DNA of 51,799 nt from AP-15 sp035503615 (GCA_035503615.1 DATJTI010000015.1:1-51799); one strand, 5' to 3'. Positions 15,723-23,961 are shown, counted from the first letter of the stretch. Notes: generated by a model not told the origin, from the letters alone. Numbers and translations are program-made.

Positions 15723-17135
15723 ATGCCCTACGACGCCCTGCGCACGATCATGCCGATCGCCGGTTGGCCTGCAGAGCGGGCTCGTGAGGTCGAGATTACC
15801 GGCGGCGCCGACCCGGTGTTGCCGACGCCGTTCCGCATTGGTGCTGCGGGTGCGGCGGCGTTGGCCGCGACCGGGCTCGCCGCCGCCGAGCTGTGGGAGT
15901 TGCGCAGCGGGCGGCGCCAACAGGTCGCGGTCGATTTGCGCCAGGCGGTCGCCTCGCTGCGCAGCGGCCATTACATGCAGATCGACGGTGCCGCGATCTC
16001 GACCGAGCGCAACCCGGTGATGGGCGTCTATCCGGCGAAAAACGGCCGCTGGAGCTACATCCACGCCAATTTCCCGAACCATCGCGCCGCGGCGATGAGC
16101 GTCTTGGGCGTGCCCGAAGAGAAAGAAGCGGTGCGCCAGGCGGTCGCGAAATGGGACGCGCTCGAGCTCGAGGAGGCGATCCTCGCCGCCAAGGGTGCAG
16201 GCGGCATGGTGCGCAGCATGCAGGAATGGGCCACCCATCCCCAGGCAGCGGCGATCGCCTCGCTGCCGCTGATGGAGATCGTCAAGATCGGCGACAGCGC
16301 GCCCGAGCCATTGCCCGAGGGTGAGCGGCCGTTGTCGGGCATCCGGGTCCTCGACCTGACGCGGGTGCTGGCCGGCCCGACTTCGGCCCGCACGCTCGCC
16401 GAGCACGGCGCCGAGGTCATGAAGATCACCGCACCGCATCTGCCGAATATCGGCTATCAGGAATACGACACCGGCCACGGCAAGCTGCAGGCGCATCTCG
16501 ATTTGCGCCAGAAGCGGGACCTCGACACGCTGCTCGGTCTGGTGCGCGAGGCCGACATCTTCACCCAGGGCTACCGGCCGGGCACGCTCGGCAATCGCGG
16601 GCTGGCCCCGGAAGAACTGTCGCGGCTGCGGCCGGGGCTCGTCTATGTGTCGATGTGCGCGTTCAGCCATACCGGTCCCTGGGCCTCGCGCCGCGGCTTC
16701 GATACCGTGGTGCAGACGGTGAGCGGGATCACGACACGCCAGGCCGAGCTGTTCCCCGGCGCCAATCCCGGCCCGCAATTCTACCCGGTTTCGGCTATCG
16801 ATTACTTAACCGGATATCTGATGGCGTTTGGCGCGATGGTTGCGTTGGCGCGCCGTGCCCGCGAGGGCGGCAGTTGGCTCGTGCGCATCTCACTGGCACA
16901 GACCGGGAAATGGCTGGTTGATCGCGGCCAGGTCCCGGAAGCTGCGCTCAAGGAGGTCGACAAGGAGCTTTATCCTGCCGAGATCGCCCGCTGGTCGATT
17001 GAGAGCGACACGCCGGTCGGGCGGCTGCGTCATCTGGGGCCGACGGTGCGGCTGTCCGAGACTCCACCCTATTGGGCGAGACCCTCCGCACCGCTCGGCT
17101 ATCATGAGCCGGTGTGGCCGGCACGCGCCGCCTGA
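15723..17135 (+). CDS. CaiB/BaiF-family (class III) CoA-transferase, long form
   Basis: A 470-residue protein with the CaiB/BaiF signature GIRVLDLTRVLAGP at about 205, followed by AEHGAEVMKI. The segment AIDYLTGYLMAFGAMVAL probably carries the catalytic Asp. About 200 residues precede this core and include RRQQVAVDLRQAVASLRSGH, which resembles the middle domain of ordinary family members. The order of parts therefore looks duplicated or permuted compared with the usual 400-residue enzyme; a 470-residue subfamily of this kind is common in proteobacteria. It would transfer CoA between carboxylic acids. The substrate is unknown and no acyl-CoA pathway genes are adjacent. Confidence 0.85.
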   Translation: MPYDALRTIMPIAGWPAERAREVEITGGADPVLPTPFRIGAAGAAALAATGLAAAELWELRSGRRQQVAVDLRQAVASLRSGHYMQIDGAAISTERNPVMGVYPAKNGRWSYIHANFPNHRAAAMSVLGVPEEKEAVRQAVAKWDALELEEAILAAKGAGGMVRSMQEWATHPQAAAIASLPLMEIVKIGDSAPEPLPEGERPLSGIRVLDLTRVLAGPTSARTLAEHGAEVMKITAPHLPNIGYQEYDTGHGKLQAHLDLRQKRDLDTLLGLVREADIFTQGYRPGTLGNRGLAPEELSRLRPGLVYVSMCAFSHTGPWASRRGFDTVVQTVSGITTRQAELFPGANPGPQFYPVSAIDYLTGYLMAFGAMVALARRAREGGSWLVRISLAQTGKWLVDRGQVPEAALKEVDKELYPAEIARWSIESDTPVGRLRHLGPTVRLSETPPYWARPSAPLGYHEPVWPARAA

Positions 17136-17159
17136 CCAGGCGGGGCAGGGGCGAGCCGC

Positions 17160-17306
17160 TTACGGGCCGAGATCGAGGGCGCGCGGCAGCGCCCGCAAAT
17201 AGATCGGCCACACCGGCGCCATCGCCAGGGCGCCGGCGAGCAGCGTGGTCGCGATCAGCGTCGTGATCCAGGCGGATACGAGCGCGGACATGACTTGGTC
17301 GGGCAT
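17160..17306 (-). CDS. Small single-pass membrane protein (48 aa)
   Basis: A short open frame with an ATG at 17306, a TAA ending at 17160, and AGGTGAGAG just upstream as a Shine-Dalgarno. The product begins MPDQVMSALVSAWITTLIAT and continues LLAGALAMAPVWPIYLRAL, giving one hydrophobic segment of about 25 residues and a short basic tail. No family is recognised; DUF-type small inner-membrane proteins of this size are common. It lies between a convergent CoA-transferase gene and the amidase gene. Support is the ribosome-binding site and clean TM composition only. Confidence 0.5.
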   Translation of the reverse strand: MPDQVMSALVSAWITTLIATTLLAGALAMAPVWPIYLRALPRALDLGP

Positions 17307-17461
17307 GTTCTCTCACCTGTTCGGCAATCAACGGAAGGCCTGCGCAACTCCGGGCGCTGGCCAGCCGCAATCTGCCGCGTTTGCTGCATCGTCGCTGTGA
17401 GGCATCTCACAGAGATGGCGAAAGTTTGCCGGCTTCGGGTCCGTGCGAGCCACCGCCGGGC

Positions 17462-18307
17462 TCATTCCTTCTTGAAATAGGCCTCGATGGCTTGCGTCAG
17501 GCCGCGGGCGAGCTTGCGCCGATAAGCCGGCAGTTCCAGCAGGTGCTCTTCGCCCGGGTTCGACAGGCAGCCCAGCTCGACCAGGACCGAGGGGATGTCG
17601 GGTGCCGTCAGCACGACGAACCCGGCCGAGCGCTGCGGATGGTCGAGCAGCGGCACCTCGCGGCGCATGGCCGCCACCACGTCGCGGGCAAAGCTGAGCG
17701 ACGAATTGTCGGTCTGCCGGCGCACCAGATCCATCAGCACGTCGCTGATGGAGGGTGGTTCGAACGACAGCCGGACCCGATCGATGACGTCGTAATTCTC
17801 ACTATTCGCCAGCGCGGCCGCCTCGCGATCCGAGGCCCGTGTCGACAGCGTGAAGACCGACAAGCCGCGCATGCTCGGATCGGGCAGCGCGTCGGCATGA
17901 AGCGCCAGAAACAGGTCGGCATGCAGCGCCCGGGCCCGCGCGACCCGCTGGCGCAGCGGCACGAACTCGTCTCTGCCGCGGGTCAGCGCCACCCGAAACC
18001 GGCCGGTCGCGAGGAGGTCGCGTTCGAGATCGAGTGCGGTCGCGTAATTGATGGTCTTTTCGTAGACCCCGTCGGCGCCGATCGCACCCGGGTCGATGCC
18101 GCCATGCCCCGGGTCGAGCACGATCATCGGCCGTTCGCGCCCAGGCTTTGGCCGGATCCCGATACGGGGCTTTTCCGGAGGCGGCGTCGTCCAATCTGCG
18201 GCTCGGTCCGGCGGCTGGGCCCGAGCTAAGGCGAGGTGAGCAGCGAGCGTCCCTGCGCCCACCAGCAACCGCAACACGGCGCGCCGCGCGCAGGCGACGT
18301 TGCCCAT
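17462..18307 (-). CDS. N-acetylmuramoyl-L-alanine amidase (Amidase_3)
   Basis: A 281-residue exported murein hydrolase that cleaves the amide bond between MurNAc and the stem peptide. The N-terminal signal VLRLLVGAGTLAAHLALARA is followed by a proline-rich linker and the Amidase_3 domain from about residue 60. Zinc ligands and the catalytic residue are all present: His68 in DPGHGG, Glu83 in YEKTIN, His137 in LALHADA, and the catalytic Glu244 in VLVELGCLSN. It lacks the N-terminal AMIN targeting domain of E. coli AmiC, as in many alphaproteobacterial paralogues. The start at 18307 was chosen over 18340 for the signal peptide. Confidence 0.93.
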   Translation of the reverse strand: MGNVACARRAVLRLLVGAGTLAAHLALARAQPPDRAADWTTPPPEKPRIGIRPKPGRERPMIVLDPGHGGIDPGAIGADGVYEKTINYATALDLERDLLATGRFRVALTRGRDEFVPLRQRVARARALHADLFLALHADALPDPSMRGLSVFTLSTRASDREAAALANSENYDVIDRVRLSFEPPSISDVLMDLVRRQTDNSSLSFARDVVAAMRREVPLLDHPQRSAGFVVLTAPDIPSVLVELGCLSNPGEEHLLELPAYRRKLARGLTQAIEAYFKKE

Positions 18308-18465
18308 CCCGGATCCCCCGCAGACCCGGCCTCGCCCCAATCGAGGATGGGTCAGCTCTGGGGATCATGCGCCGATGTGGCTCGCGCCGCCAGTATTCAC
18401 AGGGTTAACACAGGGTTGCAGGGCAGCATGGCGTCACCAGCGCTGTCCCGCAGCGTCTCAGCGGG

Positions 18466-18825
18466 TCATGATCCGCCGTGCTGATCGTCCCGCGAGCGGC
18501 GCAGCGGCTCGGTGACCGCAGCCGGCGGCCAGCGGCAATCCAGCAGCCAGCGCATCGCCCGGGCAATGCCGCGCCACAACCCGCGCAGCGGCCGCAGCAG
18601 GTGCCGCCGGATCACCGCCGCGGCCACGGTCTTGTCCGGCCGATCCCGCAGGCTCGCCATGCCATGACGGCGATAATCGGCGACCCAGCCCGCCACCAGG
18701 CGTTCGCGCAGGCCAAATGCGGCGGCGGTTTCGGCGCTGCTCCAGCCCTCGACGATGACGTATTGGATGATCCGCCCGCGCTGCGCGGCAGTCAGGTCGG
18801 TCCGAGTCCCCGAACGCCTCTTCAT
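18466..18825 (-). CDS. Orphan helix-turn-helix protein resembling the N-terminus of IS481-type transposases
   Basis: A 119-residue basic protein. Residues about 10-60 form a homeodomain-like HTH: LTAAQRGRIIQYVIVEGW, then SSAETAAAFGLRERLVAGWV and HGMASLRDRP. This matches the DNA-binding head of IS481-family transposases. The expected DDE catalytic domain is missing; residues 65-119 are an arginine-rich helical tail (RRHLLRPLRGLWRGIARAMR). It may be a domesticated DNA-binding protein or a decayed transposase. No terminal inverted repeats were seen. It lies 45 bp downstream of acuI on the same strand and has no strong ribosome-binding site. Confidence 0.65.
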   Translation of the reverse strand: MKRRSGTRTDLTAAQRGRIIQYVIVEGWSSAETAAAFGLRERLVAGWVADYRRHGMASLRDRPDKTVAAAVIRRHLLRPLRGLWRGIARAMRWLLDCRWPPAAVTEPLRRSRDDQHGGS

Positions 18826-18870
18826 GCTGCGCCAACGCGCGAGGCGACGGACAATTCCCGGCCCGCGAAT

Positions 18871-19860
18871 TCAGGCTCCGACGTCGACAACGAGGCGGCC
18901 GCGCACGCCGCCGCGCAGCATCGTCGATGCCAGTCCTGGAAGCGCCCCCAATGGCACTACCGCGATCATCTGCTCGAGCCGGTCGCGCGGTAGATCGTTT
19001 GCCAGGCGCTGCCATGCCGCGATCCGCTCGTGGCGCGGACACATGACCGAGTCGATGCCGACGAGATCGACCCCGCGCAGCAGAAAGGGGATCACCGTCG
19101 CGGCCAGATCGCTCCCGCCGGCGAGGCCGCAGGCGGCGACGCTGGCGCGGTAGCGCAGCTGGGTGAGGATCGTCGCCAATGTCGTGCCGCCGACCGCGTC
19201 GATGGCGCCGGCCCAGCGTTCACGGTCGAGCGGCCGCGCTGGCGCGACGGCAAGGGCGGCGCGATCGATCAGTTCGGTTGCGCCGAGGCCCGTCAGATAG
19301 TCGCGCAGCTCGGGGCGACCGGTCGCGGCGACGACACGATGGCCGAGTGCGGCCAGCAGCGCTGTTGCGACACTGCCGACGCCACCGGCGGCGCCGGTGA
19401 CCAGCACCTCGCCGCTCCCGGGCTGCAGGCCGCGGCGCTCGAGCGCAATCACCGCCAGCATCGCGGTAAACCCCGCGGTGCCGATCGCCATCGCGTGCCG
19501 CGCGCTCAGCCCGTCGGGCCGGCGCACCAGCCAGTCGGCGCGGACCCGCGCCTTTTCGGCAAAGCCGCCCCAGTGCAATTCGCCGACCCGCCAGCCGGTC
19601 AGGATGACCGGATCCCCGGCAGCGAATTCGGCTGAGTCCGATTGTTCGACGGTGCCGGCGAAATCGATCCCCGGAATGTGCGGATAGGATCGCACCAGCC
19701 GGCCGAGCCCCTGCAACACCATCGCGTCCTTGTAGTTCAAGGTCGAGCATTCGATGGCGATGGTAACTTCGCCCTCCGGCAGCAGCGCTTCGTCTACGGT
19801 TTCGAGCTGCGGCGCGGGTGTCCCTGCCGCATCGCGAAGCATCAGCGCTCGGAACACCAC
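18871..19860 (-). CDS. acuI: Acrylyl-CoA reductase (NADPH), AcuI/YhdH-type MDR oxidoreductase
   Basis: A 329-residue medium-chain dehydrogenase/reductase without structural zinc. The N-terminal block ECSTLNYKDAMVLQGLGRLV, followed by RSYPHIPGIDFAG, is diagnostic of the AcuI/YhdH group. The nucleotide-binding motif is GAAGGVGSVATALLAALGHR, followed by AATGR, which suits NADPH. AcuI reduces toxic acryloyl-CoA to propionyl-CoA and is widespread in organisms that meet 3-hydroxypropionate or DMSP-derived acrylate. No DMSP-cleavage gene is nearby, so a detoxification role is inferred. It is probably monocistronic or co-transcribed with the downstream HTH gene. Confidence 0.9.
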   Translation of the reverse strand: MVFRALMLRDAAGTPAPQLETVDEALLPEGEVTIAIECSTLNYKDAMVLQGLGRLVRSYPHIPGIDFAGTVEQSDSAEFAAGDPVILTGWRVGELHWGGFAEKARVRADWLVRRPDGLSARHAMAIGTAGFTAMLAVIALERRGLQPGSGEVLVTGAAGGVGSVATALLAALGHRVVAATGRPELRDYLTGLGATELIDRAALAVAPARPLDRERWAGAIDAVGGTTLATILTQLRYRASVAACGLAGGSDLAATVIPFLLRGVDLVGIDSVMCPRHERIAAWQRLANDLPRDRLEQMIAVVPLGALPGLASTMLRGGVRGRLVVDVGA

Positions 19861-19989
19861 CCAGCCCCTCCATCATCGGCCTGCCGCTCCTCGCCGGCGG
19901 AACCGGGGTCCGCACGGCGCGAGCGATATCAGCGGTGCGTTTCGGGCGGGTGCCAGCACTGTCGCCCCGGCTAAGCGGATCGCCCAAGA

Positions 19990-20011
19990 CCCCGCCGGTT
20001 TCCCGGCGGGG
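19990..20011 (-). terminator. Candidate terminator hairpin after the 20041-20559 gene pair
   Basis: A perfect 9-bp GC stem CCCCGCCGG / CCGGCGGGG with a 4-base loop. On the minus strand it lies 29 bp after the stop of the gene ending at 20041 and is followed by TCTTGG rather than a true U-tract. It could end that transcript weakly or act with Rho. Confidence 0.45.
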
Positions 20012-20040
20012 CCCCGTTCCCGATGCAGCGCCGCGCGAGA

Positions 20041-20271
20041 CTACGGCCGGCGGACCAGCGCCACCTCCGCACCATGCGTTGTCACATGGAGTTCGCTGTG
20101 CAGCTCCGCCAGCGGTTTCTTTTCGAAGCCCTTGGGCACGTCGAGCACATGCACGCGCTCACCGGGTTTTGGCACATAAGCAAGCGTCGCTCCGGCCGGA
20201 CCGGCGGGATGCGGCACGCTGAACAGCGACAGGATCCTGCCGTGGCTGTCGCTGACGACGGTCAATTGCAT
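20041..20271 (-). CDS. Small protein of unknown family (76 aa)
   Basis: A 76-residue, probably soluble protein: an N-terminal strand MQLTVVSDSHGRILSLFSV, a proline/glycine turn region, then GERVHVLDVPKGFEKKPLAEL and a short C-terminal strand. No signal peptide or membrane segment is visible, and the alternating pattern suggests a small beta-rich fold. A strong Shine-Dalgarno AGGAGG stands 6 bp before the ATG. It follows the 88-residue gene with a 21-bp gap on the same strand, so the two form an operon. No family was recognised. Confidence 0.65.
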   Translation of the reverse strand: MQLTVVSDSHGRILSLFSVPHPAGPAGATLAYVPKPGERVHVLDVPKGFEKKPLAELHSELHVTTHGAEVALVRRP

Positions 20272-20292
20272 GCTGAACCTCCTGCGGCCGGT

Positions 20293-20559
20293 TCAATTGA
20301 ACCAGGATGTCTGGATGTTGTAGGTGACGACGAACCTTGTGTCGTTGGTGATCGAGAAGTTGAACCCGTAGGTGCCGTTGCCTTCGTTAAAATTCACCGA
20401 AGTTTCGGAATAGGACAACGTGACACCGGGCGGGGAGGTCGGCTGGGGCTGGGTGATCGTGATGCCCTGCCAGCCTCCGTCGTTCCAGGTGAACGTCCAC
20501 CCTTGTGTTTGCCCGGGGGCAATCGTAATGCCGCTCCCACCGGGGAAGATCGTCGACAT
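20293..20559 (-). CDS. Small beta-rich protein of unknown family (88 aa)
   Basis: An 88-residue protein rich in Thr, Gly, Trp and Asn: MSTIFPGGSGITIAPGQTQG, GWTFTWNDGGWQGITITQPQ, then PPGVTLSYSETSVNFNEGNG and a C-terminal NIQTSWFN. There is no charge clustering, no signal peptide and no cysteine. The composition resembles small extracellular or self-assembling beta-sandwich proteins, but this is only an impression. AAGGAG precedes the ATG by 6 bp, and the amino-acid composition differs strongly from neighbouring genes. It is the first gene of a two-gene unit with the 76-residue protein. Confidence 0.65.
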   Translation of the reverse strand: MSTIFPGGSGITIAPGQTQGWTFTWNDGGWQGITITQPQPTSPPGVTLSYSETSVNFNEGNGTYGFNFSITNDTRFVVTYNIQTSWFN

Positions 20560-20715
20560 CGCTAACTCCTTCCCGTTTTGTCGCAGCGTGTGCCGGACGG
20601 GAGGTGCCCAACCCGCAGATGGCTGCGACCACCGGCAAGCTACCGGCGGACTGCCACCTCAGCGTGTGATCGCGCTCACATTCGCCGCTTTTTGTCCGTT
20701 GCCGCGCGCGAACGC

Positions 20716-21105
20716 TCAGACGCTCGCCGGCCAGACGCCGGGGACCTGATAGGCCTCGTCATTGCCGGGCCAGGGCGGCATCGTCGCCCCCAGGATCGAC
20801 AGCGCATCCGATCCGTCGCAGCGAAACTGGAAATGCGTTCCGACCGGAATGGCGAGCGACACGCCGGGAGCGAGTTCGACGATTTGCTGCGCGTCAGCGA
20901 GCCGGCGCCACATCCGCCCGCGGCCCGCAACGACGTACCAGACTTCCTCGACAGTGCGATGCGCGACCGGCTTGGACACCGCTTGCGGCGGCAGCGTAAA
21001 CATTGCGAGACCGCCGCGGGACAGCCCACACAACAGGCGAACCTCCGAGCCGTCGGGCGCGATCACGTCGGGTGCGGTGGCGATCTCTTTGGTCGCGAAA
21101 GGCAT
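20716..21105 (-). CDS. Cupin-domain protein
   Basis: A 129-residue single-domain cupin. Cupin motif 1 is represented by PVAHRTVEEVWYVVAGRGRM (His and Glu ligands) and motif 2 by PGVSLAIPVGTHFQFRCDG. The size suits a small sugar-isomerase-like or regulatory cupin binding one divalent metal. Substrate and partner are unknown. The start at 21105 follows GAGGAG and gives the family N-terminus; longer readings extend into the divergent SDR gene. It is divergently arranged with that SDR gene, separated by 112 bp that should contain both promoters. Confidence 0.85.
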   Translation of the reverse strand: MPFATKEIATAPDVIAPDGSEVRLLCGLSRGGLAMFTLPPQAVSKPVAHRTVEEVWYVVAGRGRMWRRLADAQQIVELAPGVSLAIPVGTHFQFRCDGSDALSILGATMPPWPGNDEAYQVPGVWPASV

Positions 21106-21217
21106 CGTCCAAATCTCCTCTTCGTCGCCAGCCCCGGTATGGCGGTCGGACAATTGACAAAACTCGAATTGGTCCCGACAACCGGGACGGCGAGTGCGGA
21201 ACAGTGAGGGTCGAGGG

Positions 21218-22135
21218 ATGGGCATGCTCGAAGGACGGGTCGCGATCTGCGCCGGTGCCGGTCGCGGGGTCGGTGGCGAGGTCGCCAAGCTGATGGCGGC
21301 AAACGGCGCCAAGGTCGTGGTCAACGACCCCGGCACCAGCGGCAGCGGCGAGGGTGCGGACCAGCGCCCGGCGCAGGAGATCGTCGATCAGATCAAGGCG
21401 GCCGGCGGCGAGGCGGTTGCCAATTACGGCTCGGTCGCCAGGTTCGACGATTGTCTGCAGATGGTTAGCCAGGCCCGCGACACCTTCGGCGGGCTGCATA
21501 TCGTGTTCGACGCCGCCGGCATCCTGCGCGACAAGATGTTCCACAACATGTTCCCCGAGGATTGGCAAGCCGTCCTCGACGTGCACCTGACCGGTCATTT
21601 CAACATCAACCGGGCCGCGATCAACCTGTTCCGCGAGCAGAATTACGGGCGCATCATCATGGTGTCGTCGACCTCGGGCCTGCTCGGCAATATCGGCCAG
21701 TGCAATTATGGCGCGGCGAAGCTCGGCATCGTCGCGCTGGCGCGCATCGTTGCGATGGAGAACGCCTCACGCGGCATCACCGTCAACGTGATCTGCCCGT
21801 CGGCCGACACACGGATGACCCGCTCGGTGCCGACCCCGAAGGACCCGGCCGCCGCGGCGATGCGTGAGGAGCGGTTGCGGCGCAGCCGGGCCGATGCAAT
21901 CGCCCCTCTCTGCGTCTTTCTCGCCTCCGAGCAGGCCGCTCACGTCAACGGCCAGGTATTCCACCAGCGCGCCGGCGAATTGTCGCTTTATGGCCATATG
22001 CGGCCGGTGCGGATGGTCCACCGCCAGGGCGGCTGGACCCCTGAGACGCTGGCCGAGGTCGCGATCCCGGCGCTGGCGCCGCAATTCACCTCGCTTGACA
22101 GCCGCGGGGTCCATCCGGGCCTGCCGATGGAGTGA
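21218..22135 (+). CDS. SDR-family oxidoreductase (MFE-2/3-hydroxyacyl-CoA dehydrogenase-like)
   Basis: A 305-residue short-chain dehydrogenase. The cofactor motif is AGAGRGVGGE at 12-21, followed by an Asp in VVVNDPG that favours NAD. The catalytic Tyr164 and Lys168 lie in CNYGAAKLG, with Ser about 13 residues earlier. The long loop after beta-2 and the run HIVFDAAGILRDKMFHNMFP resemble the dehydrogenase half of peroxisomal multifunctional enzyme 2, which oxidises 3-hydroxyacyl-CoA. Many bacterial relatives act on other substrates. The N-terminal motif reads CAGAGRG instead of the usual TGxGxG, a mild deviation. Starts at 21218 or 21224 are both possible. Confidence 0.85.
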   Translation: MGMLEGRVAICAGAGRGVGGEVAKLMAANGAKVVVNDPGTSGSGEGADQRPAQEIVDQIKAAGGEAVANYGSVARFDDCLQMVSQARDTFGGLHIVFDAAGILRDKMFHNMFPEDWQAVLDVHLTGHFNINRAAINLFREQNYGRIIMVSSTSGLLGNIGQCNYGAAKLGIVALARIVAMENASRGITVNVICPSADTRMTRSVPTPKDPAAAAMREERLRRSRADAIAPLCVFLASEQAAHVNGQVFHQRAGELSLYGHMRPVRMVHRQGGWTPETLAEVAIPALAPQFTSLDSRGVHPGLPME

Positions 22136-22248
22136 GCTTGCAGCAGCATCGCGGTCGGAGAATTCGCCTTCGCATTTGCCGAGACCGGCGCATCTATGGC
22201 ACCCGCCGCCGCCTGCCGGTGCGCCTGCCGCCCGAAATCGGCTGTTAA

Positions 22249-22407
22249 GATTGCTATCTGCCGGGCGGCACCAACGGCGTCTTGTCGCGCCGCGACAGCT
22301 CGTCCCGGCCGGCTTTTGTTGCCGGGTCTAGCTGGAATTTCGCGACCGGGCTTGGGAGCGTCGACGCCAAGAACCTGGTCGAGCACTGGCCGCGCTGGCG
22401 CTGGTGA
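22249..22407 (+). pseudogene. Remnant of a sedolisin (S53) / kumamolisin-type protease, C-terminal tail
   Basis: An open stretch of 52 codons without a start codon, following an in-frame TAA at 22246. It reads DCYLPGGTNGVLSRRDSS and then WNFATGLGSVDAKNLVEHW. This matches the C-terminal calcium-binding tail of secreted S53 serine carboxyl proteinases, which typically contain CYLPSGTNGVLS and GWDFATGIGSV. The catalytic Glu/Asp/Ser region is absent. Upstream DNA (22139-22248) shows no homology in any frame that I recognised. It is best explained as the leftover end of a deleted gene. It ends 3 bp before the convergent kinase gene. Confidence 0.7.
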
Positions 22408-22410
22408 GGT

Positions 22411-23961
22411 TCAAGCGGCGCCGAGAACGCGCCGCGCCGCGGCGAGGGCCTCCTGCGGTCCGCCGTCCGCTTGAATGCGGGTCCAGTCGATCGGGCCCGG
22501 ATCCTGACGCAGTTGGCGCGCCAGGATTTCGGCGGTGGCGTCGGAGGCGTCGTGGCGGCGCGCGGCAATGCGGGCAACCATCGCATCCGCGCCGGCTTCG
22601 AGCCACAAGCCGCAAAACGGCACGCCGGCCCGGCGCGCCGTCTCGGCGAACGAGCGCCGCTCGTCGGGTTGCAGCGACACGGCGTCGATGATCACCGAAT
22701 ATCCGGCGGCGAGCGTCGTCACCGCCTTGTTCCGCAATGCGTCGTAAACACGGCCCGTGACATCCGGCCGGTAGGCTTCGTCCGGCAACGGGGTTTCCGG
22801 GGCGGCACCGAGCAATAATTTGCGCATCACATCGCTGCGCAAGAGACGCGCTCCGGGCAACGCGCCGAGTTCCGGGGCGAGAGCCGCGGCGAGGGTCGAT
22901 TTGCCGCTGCCGGAGAGCCCGCCAATCGCAACGAGCCGCGCCGGCGGCTGCTCCAGCGCCTGGCATGCCAGATCGAGATAGCGCCGCGCCTCGGCGGCCA
23001 TCGCCGTGGCGACATTGCGGCTCGCGGCATGTTCGAGTGCCGTTGCCGTGACATGCGCACGGATCCCGGCGCGCAGCGACAGGAAGAGCGGCATCGCCGC
23101 CAGCCCCGCTTCATCGCCGCTGCGGTCGAGATAGCGGTTCAGCACCCGGCTGGAATGTCCTGCCAGCCCGCGATATTCGAGGTCCATCAACAGAAAGGCG
23201 AGATCGTAGAGCGTGTCGATGGAGGCCAGCCGCTCGGAGAATTCGAGACAGTCGAACAGGGTCGGCGCGCCGTCGAGAAGGCAGATGTTGCGCAGATGGA
23301 GGTCGCCGTGGCAGCGCCGTACCCGCCCCGCCTCGCGCCGCCGGTCGAGCAGTTCGGCCACCGCGCTCACTTGCTGGCGCCACAGTCGATAAACCTGCTC
23401 GACCTGATCCCGGGGGAAGCCTGCCGGCTGCGTCGCGGCCAGCAAATCGTGATTCTCCTCGGCTATCGCCGCGATCGCCGCTGCTCCACCGCGATCGAAC
23501 TGCGGCTCCGCTGCTTCGTGAAATTCGGTGATATGGTCGGCGAGCGCGTCCATGATGCGCGGCTCGAGCCGGCCCGCCTTGGCCAAGGCATCGAACAGCA
23601 GCGCCTGGTCGAAGCGGCGCATCACCACGACCCAATCGACCGCGGTGCCGCGGTTCGAAAAACTCACCTCACCCGCCCCGTCGCGGCCCAGCCGGCGCAA
23701 TTCGAGATAGAGTGCGGGCGCGGTGCGCCGGTTCAACGCGAGCTCGGCTTCACAGCCGCGATGCCGCCGCCGCACCGTCGAGAAATCGAGATAGGGCAGC
23801 CTGACCGCGCGTTTGAGCTTGTAGGCACGATCGCCGACCAGAAACACGATCGACACATGGGTTTCGACGATGTCGACCCGTTCGACGGTGGGCCCGTAAG
23901 AGGATGCCCGGCCGAGAAAGGCGATCGCCGCGCGTTGGTCATCGGGTGGGATTGAACGCAT
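22411..23961 (-). CDS. Bifunctional APH-like phosphotransferase / P-loop kinase protein
   Basis: A 516-residue fusion. The N-terminal two-thirds is an aminoglycoside-phosphotransferase-like kinase domain with VFLVGDRAYKLKRAVR, the catalytic loop CHGDLHLRN (about 217-225) and the metal motif FDCLEFSER. The C-terminal third is a P-loop ATPase/kinase with Walker A GGLSGSGKST at about 347-356 and a DxxR-type RSDVMRKL segment, as in shikimate/gluconate-kinase-like proteins. This architecture is common in proteobacteria and of unknown substrate; it is not evidence of antibiotic resistance. The start at 23961 gives the conserved MRSIPPDDQ N-terminus. It is divergent from the FAD oxidoreductase gene. 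Confidence 0.88.
   Translation of the reverse strand: MRSIPPDDQRAAIAFLGRASSYGPTVERVDIVETHVSIVFLVGDRAYKLKRAVRLPYLDFSTVRRRHRGCEAELALNRRTAPALYLELRRLGRDGAGEVSFSNRGTAVDWVVVMRRFDQALLFDALAKAGRLEPRIMDALADHITEFHEAAEPQFDRGGAAAIAAIAEENHDLLAATQPAGFPRDQVEQVYRLWRQQVSAVAELLDRRREAGRVRRCHGDLHLRNICLLDGAPTLFDCLEFSERLASIDTLYDLAFLLMDLEYRGLAGHSSRVLNRYLDRSGDEAGLAAMPLFLSLRAGIRAHVTATALEHAASRNVATAMAAEARRYLDLACQALEQPPARLVAIGGLSGSGKSTLAAALAPELGALPGARLLRSDVMRKLLLGAAPETPLPDEAYRPDVTGRVYDALRNKAVTTLAAGYSVIIDAVSLQPDERRSFAETARRAGVPFCGLWLEAGADAMVARIAARRHDASDATAEILARQLRQDPGPIDWTRIQADGGPQEALAAARRVLGAA

Noticed and set aside
22411..23961. APH-like domain as an antibiotic-resistance gene
   Set aside because: The fused P-loop kinase architecture belongs to a widespread family not linked to aminoglycoside resistance.
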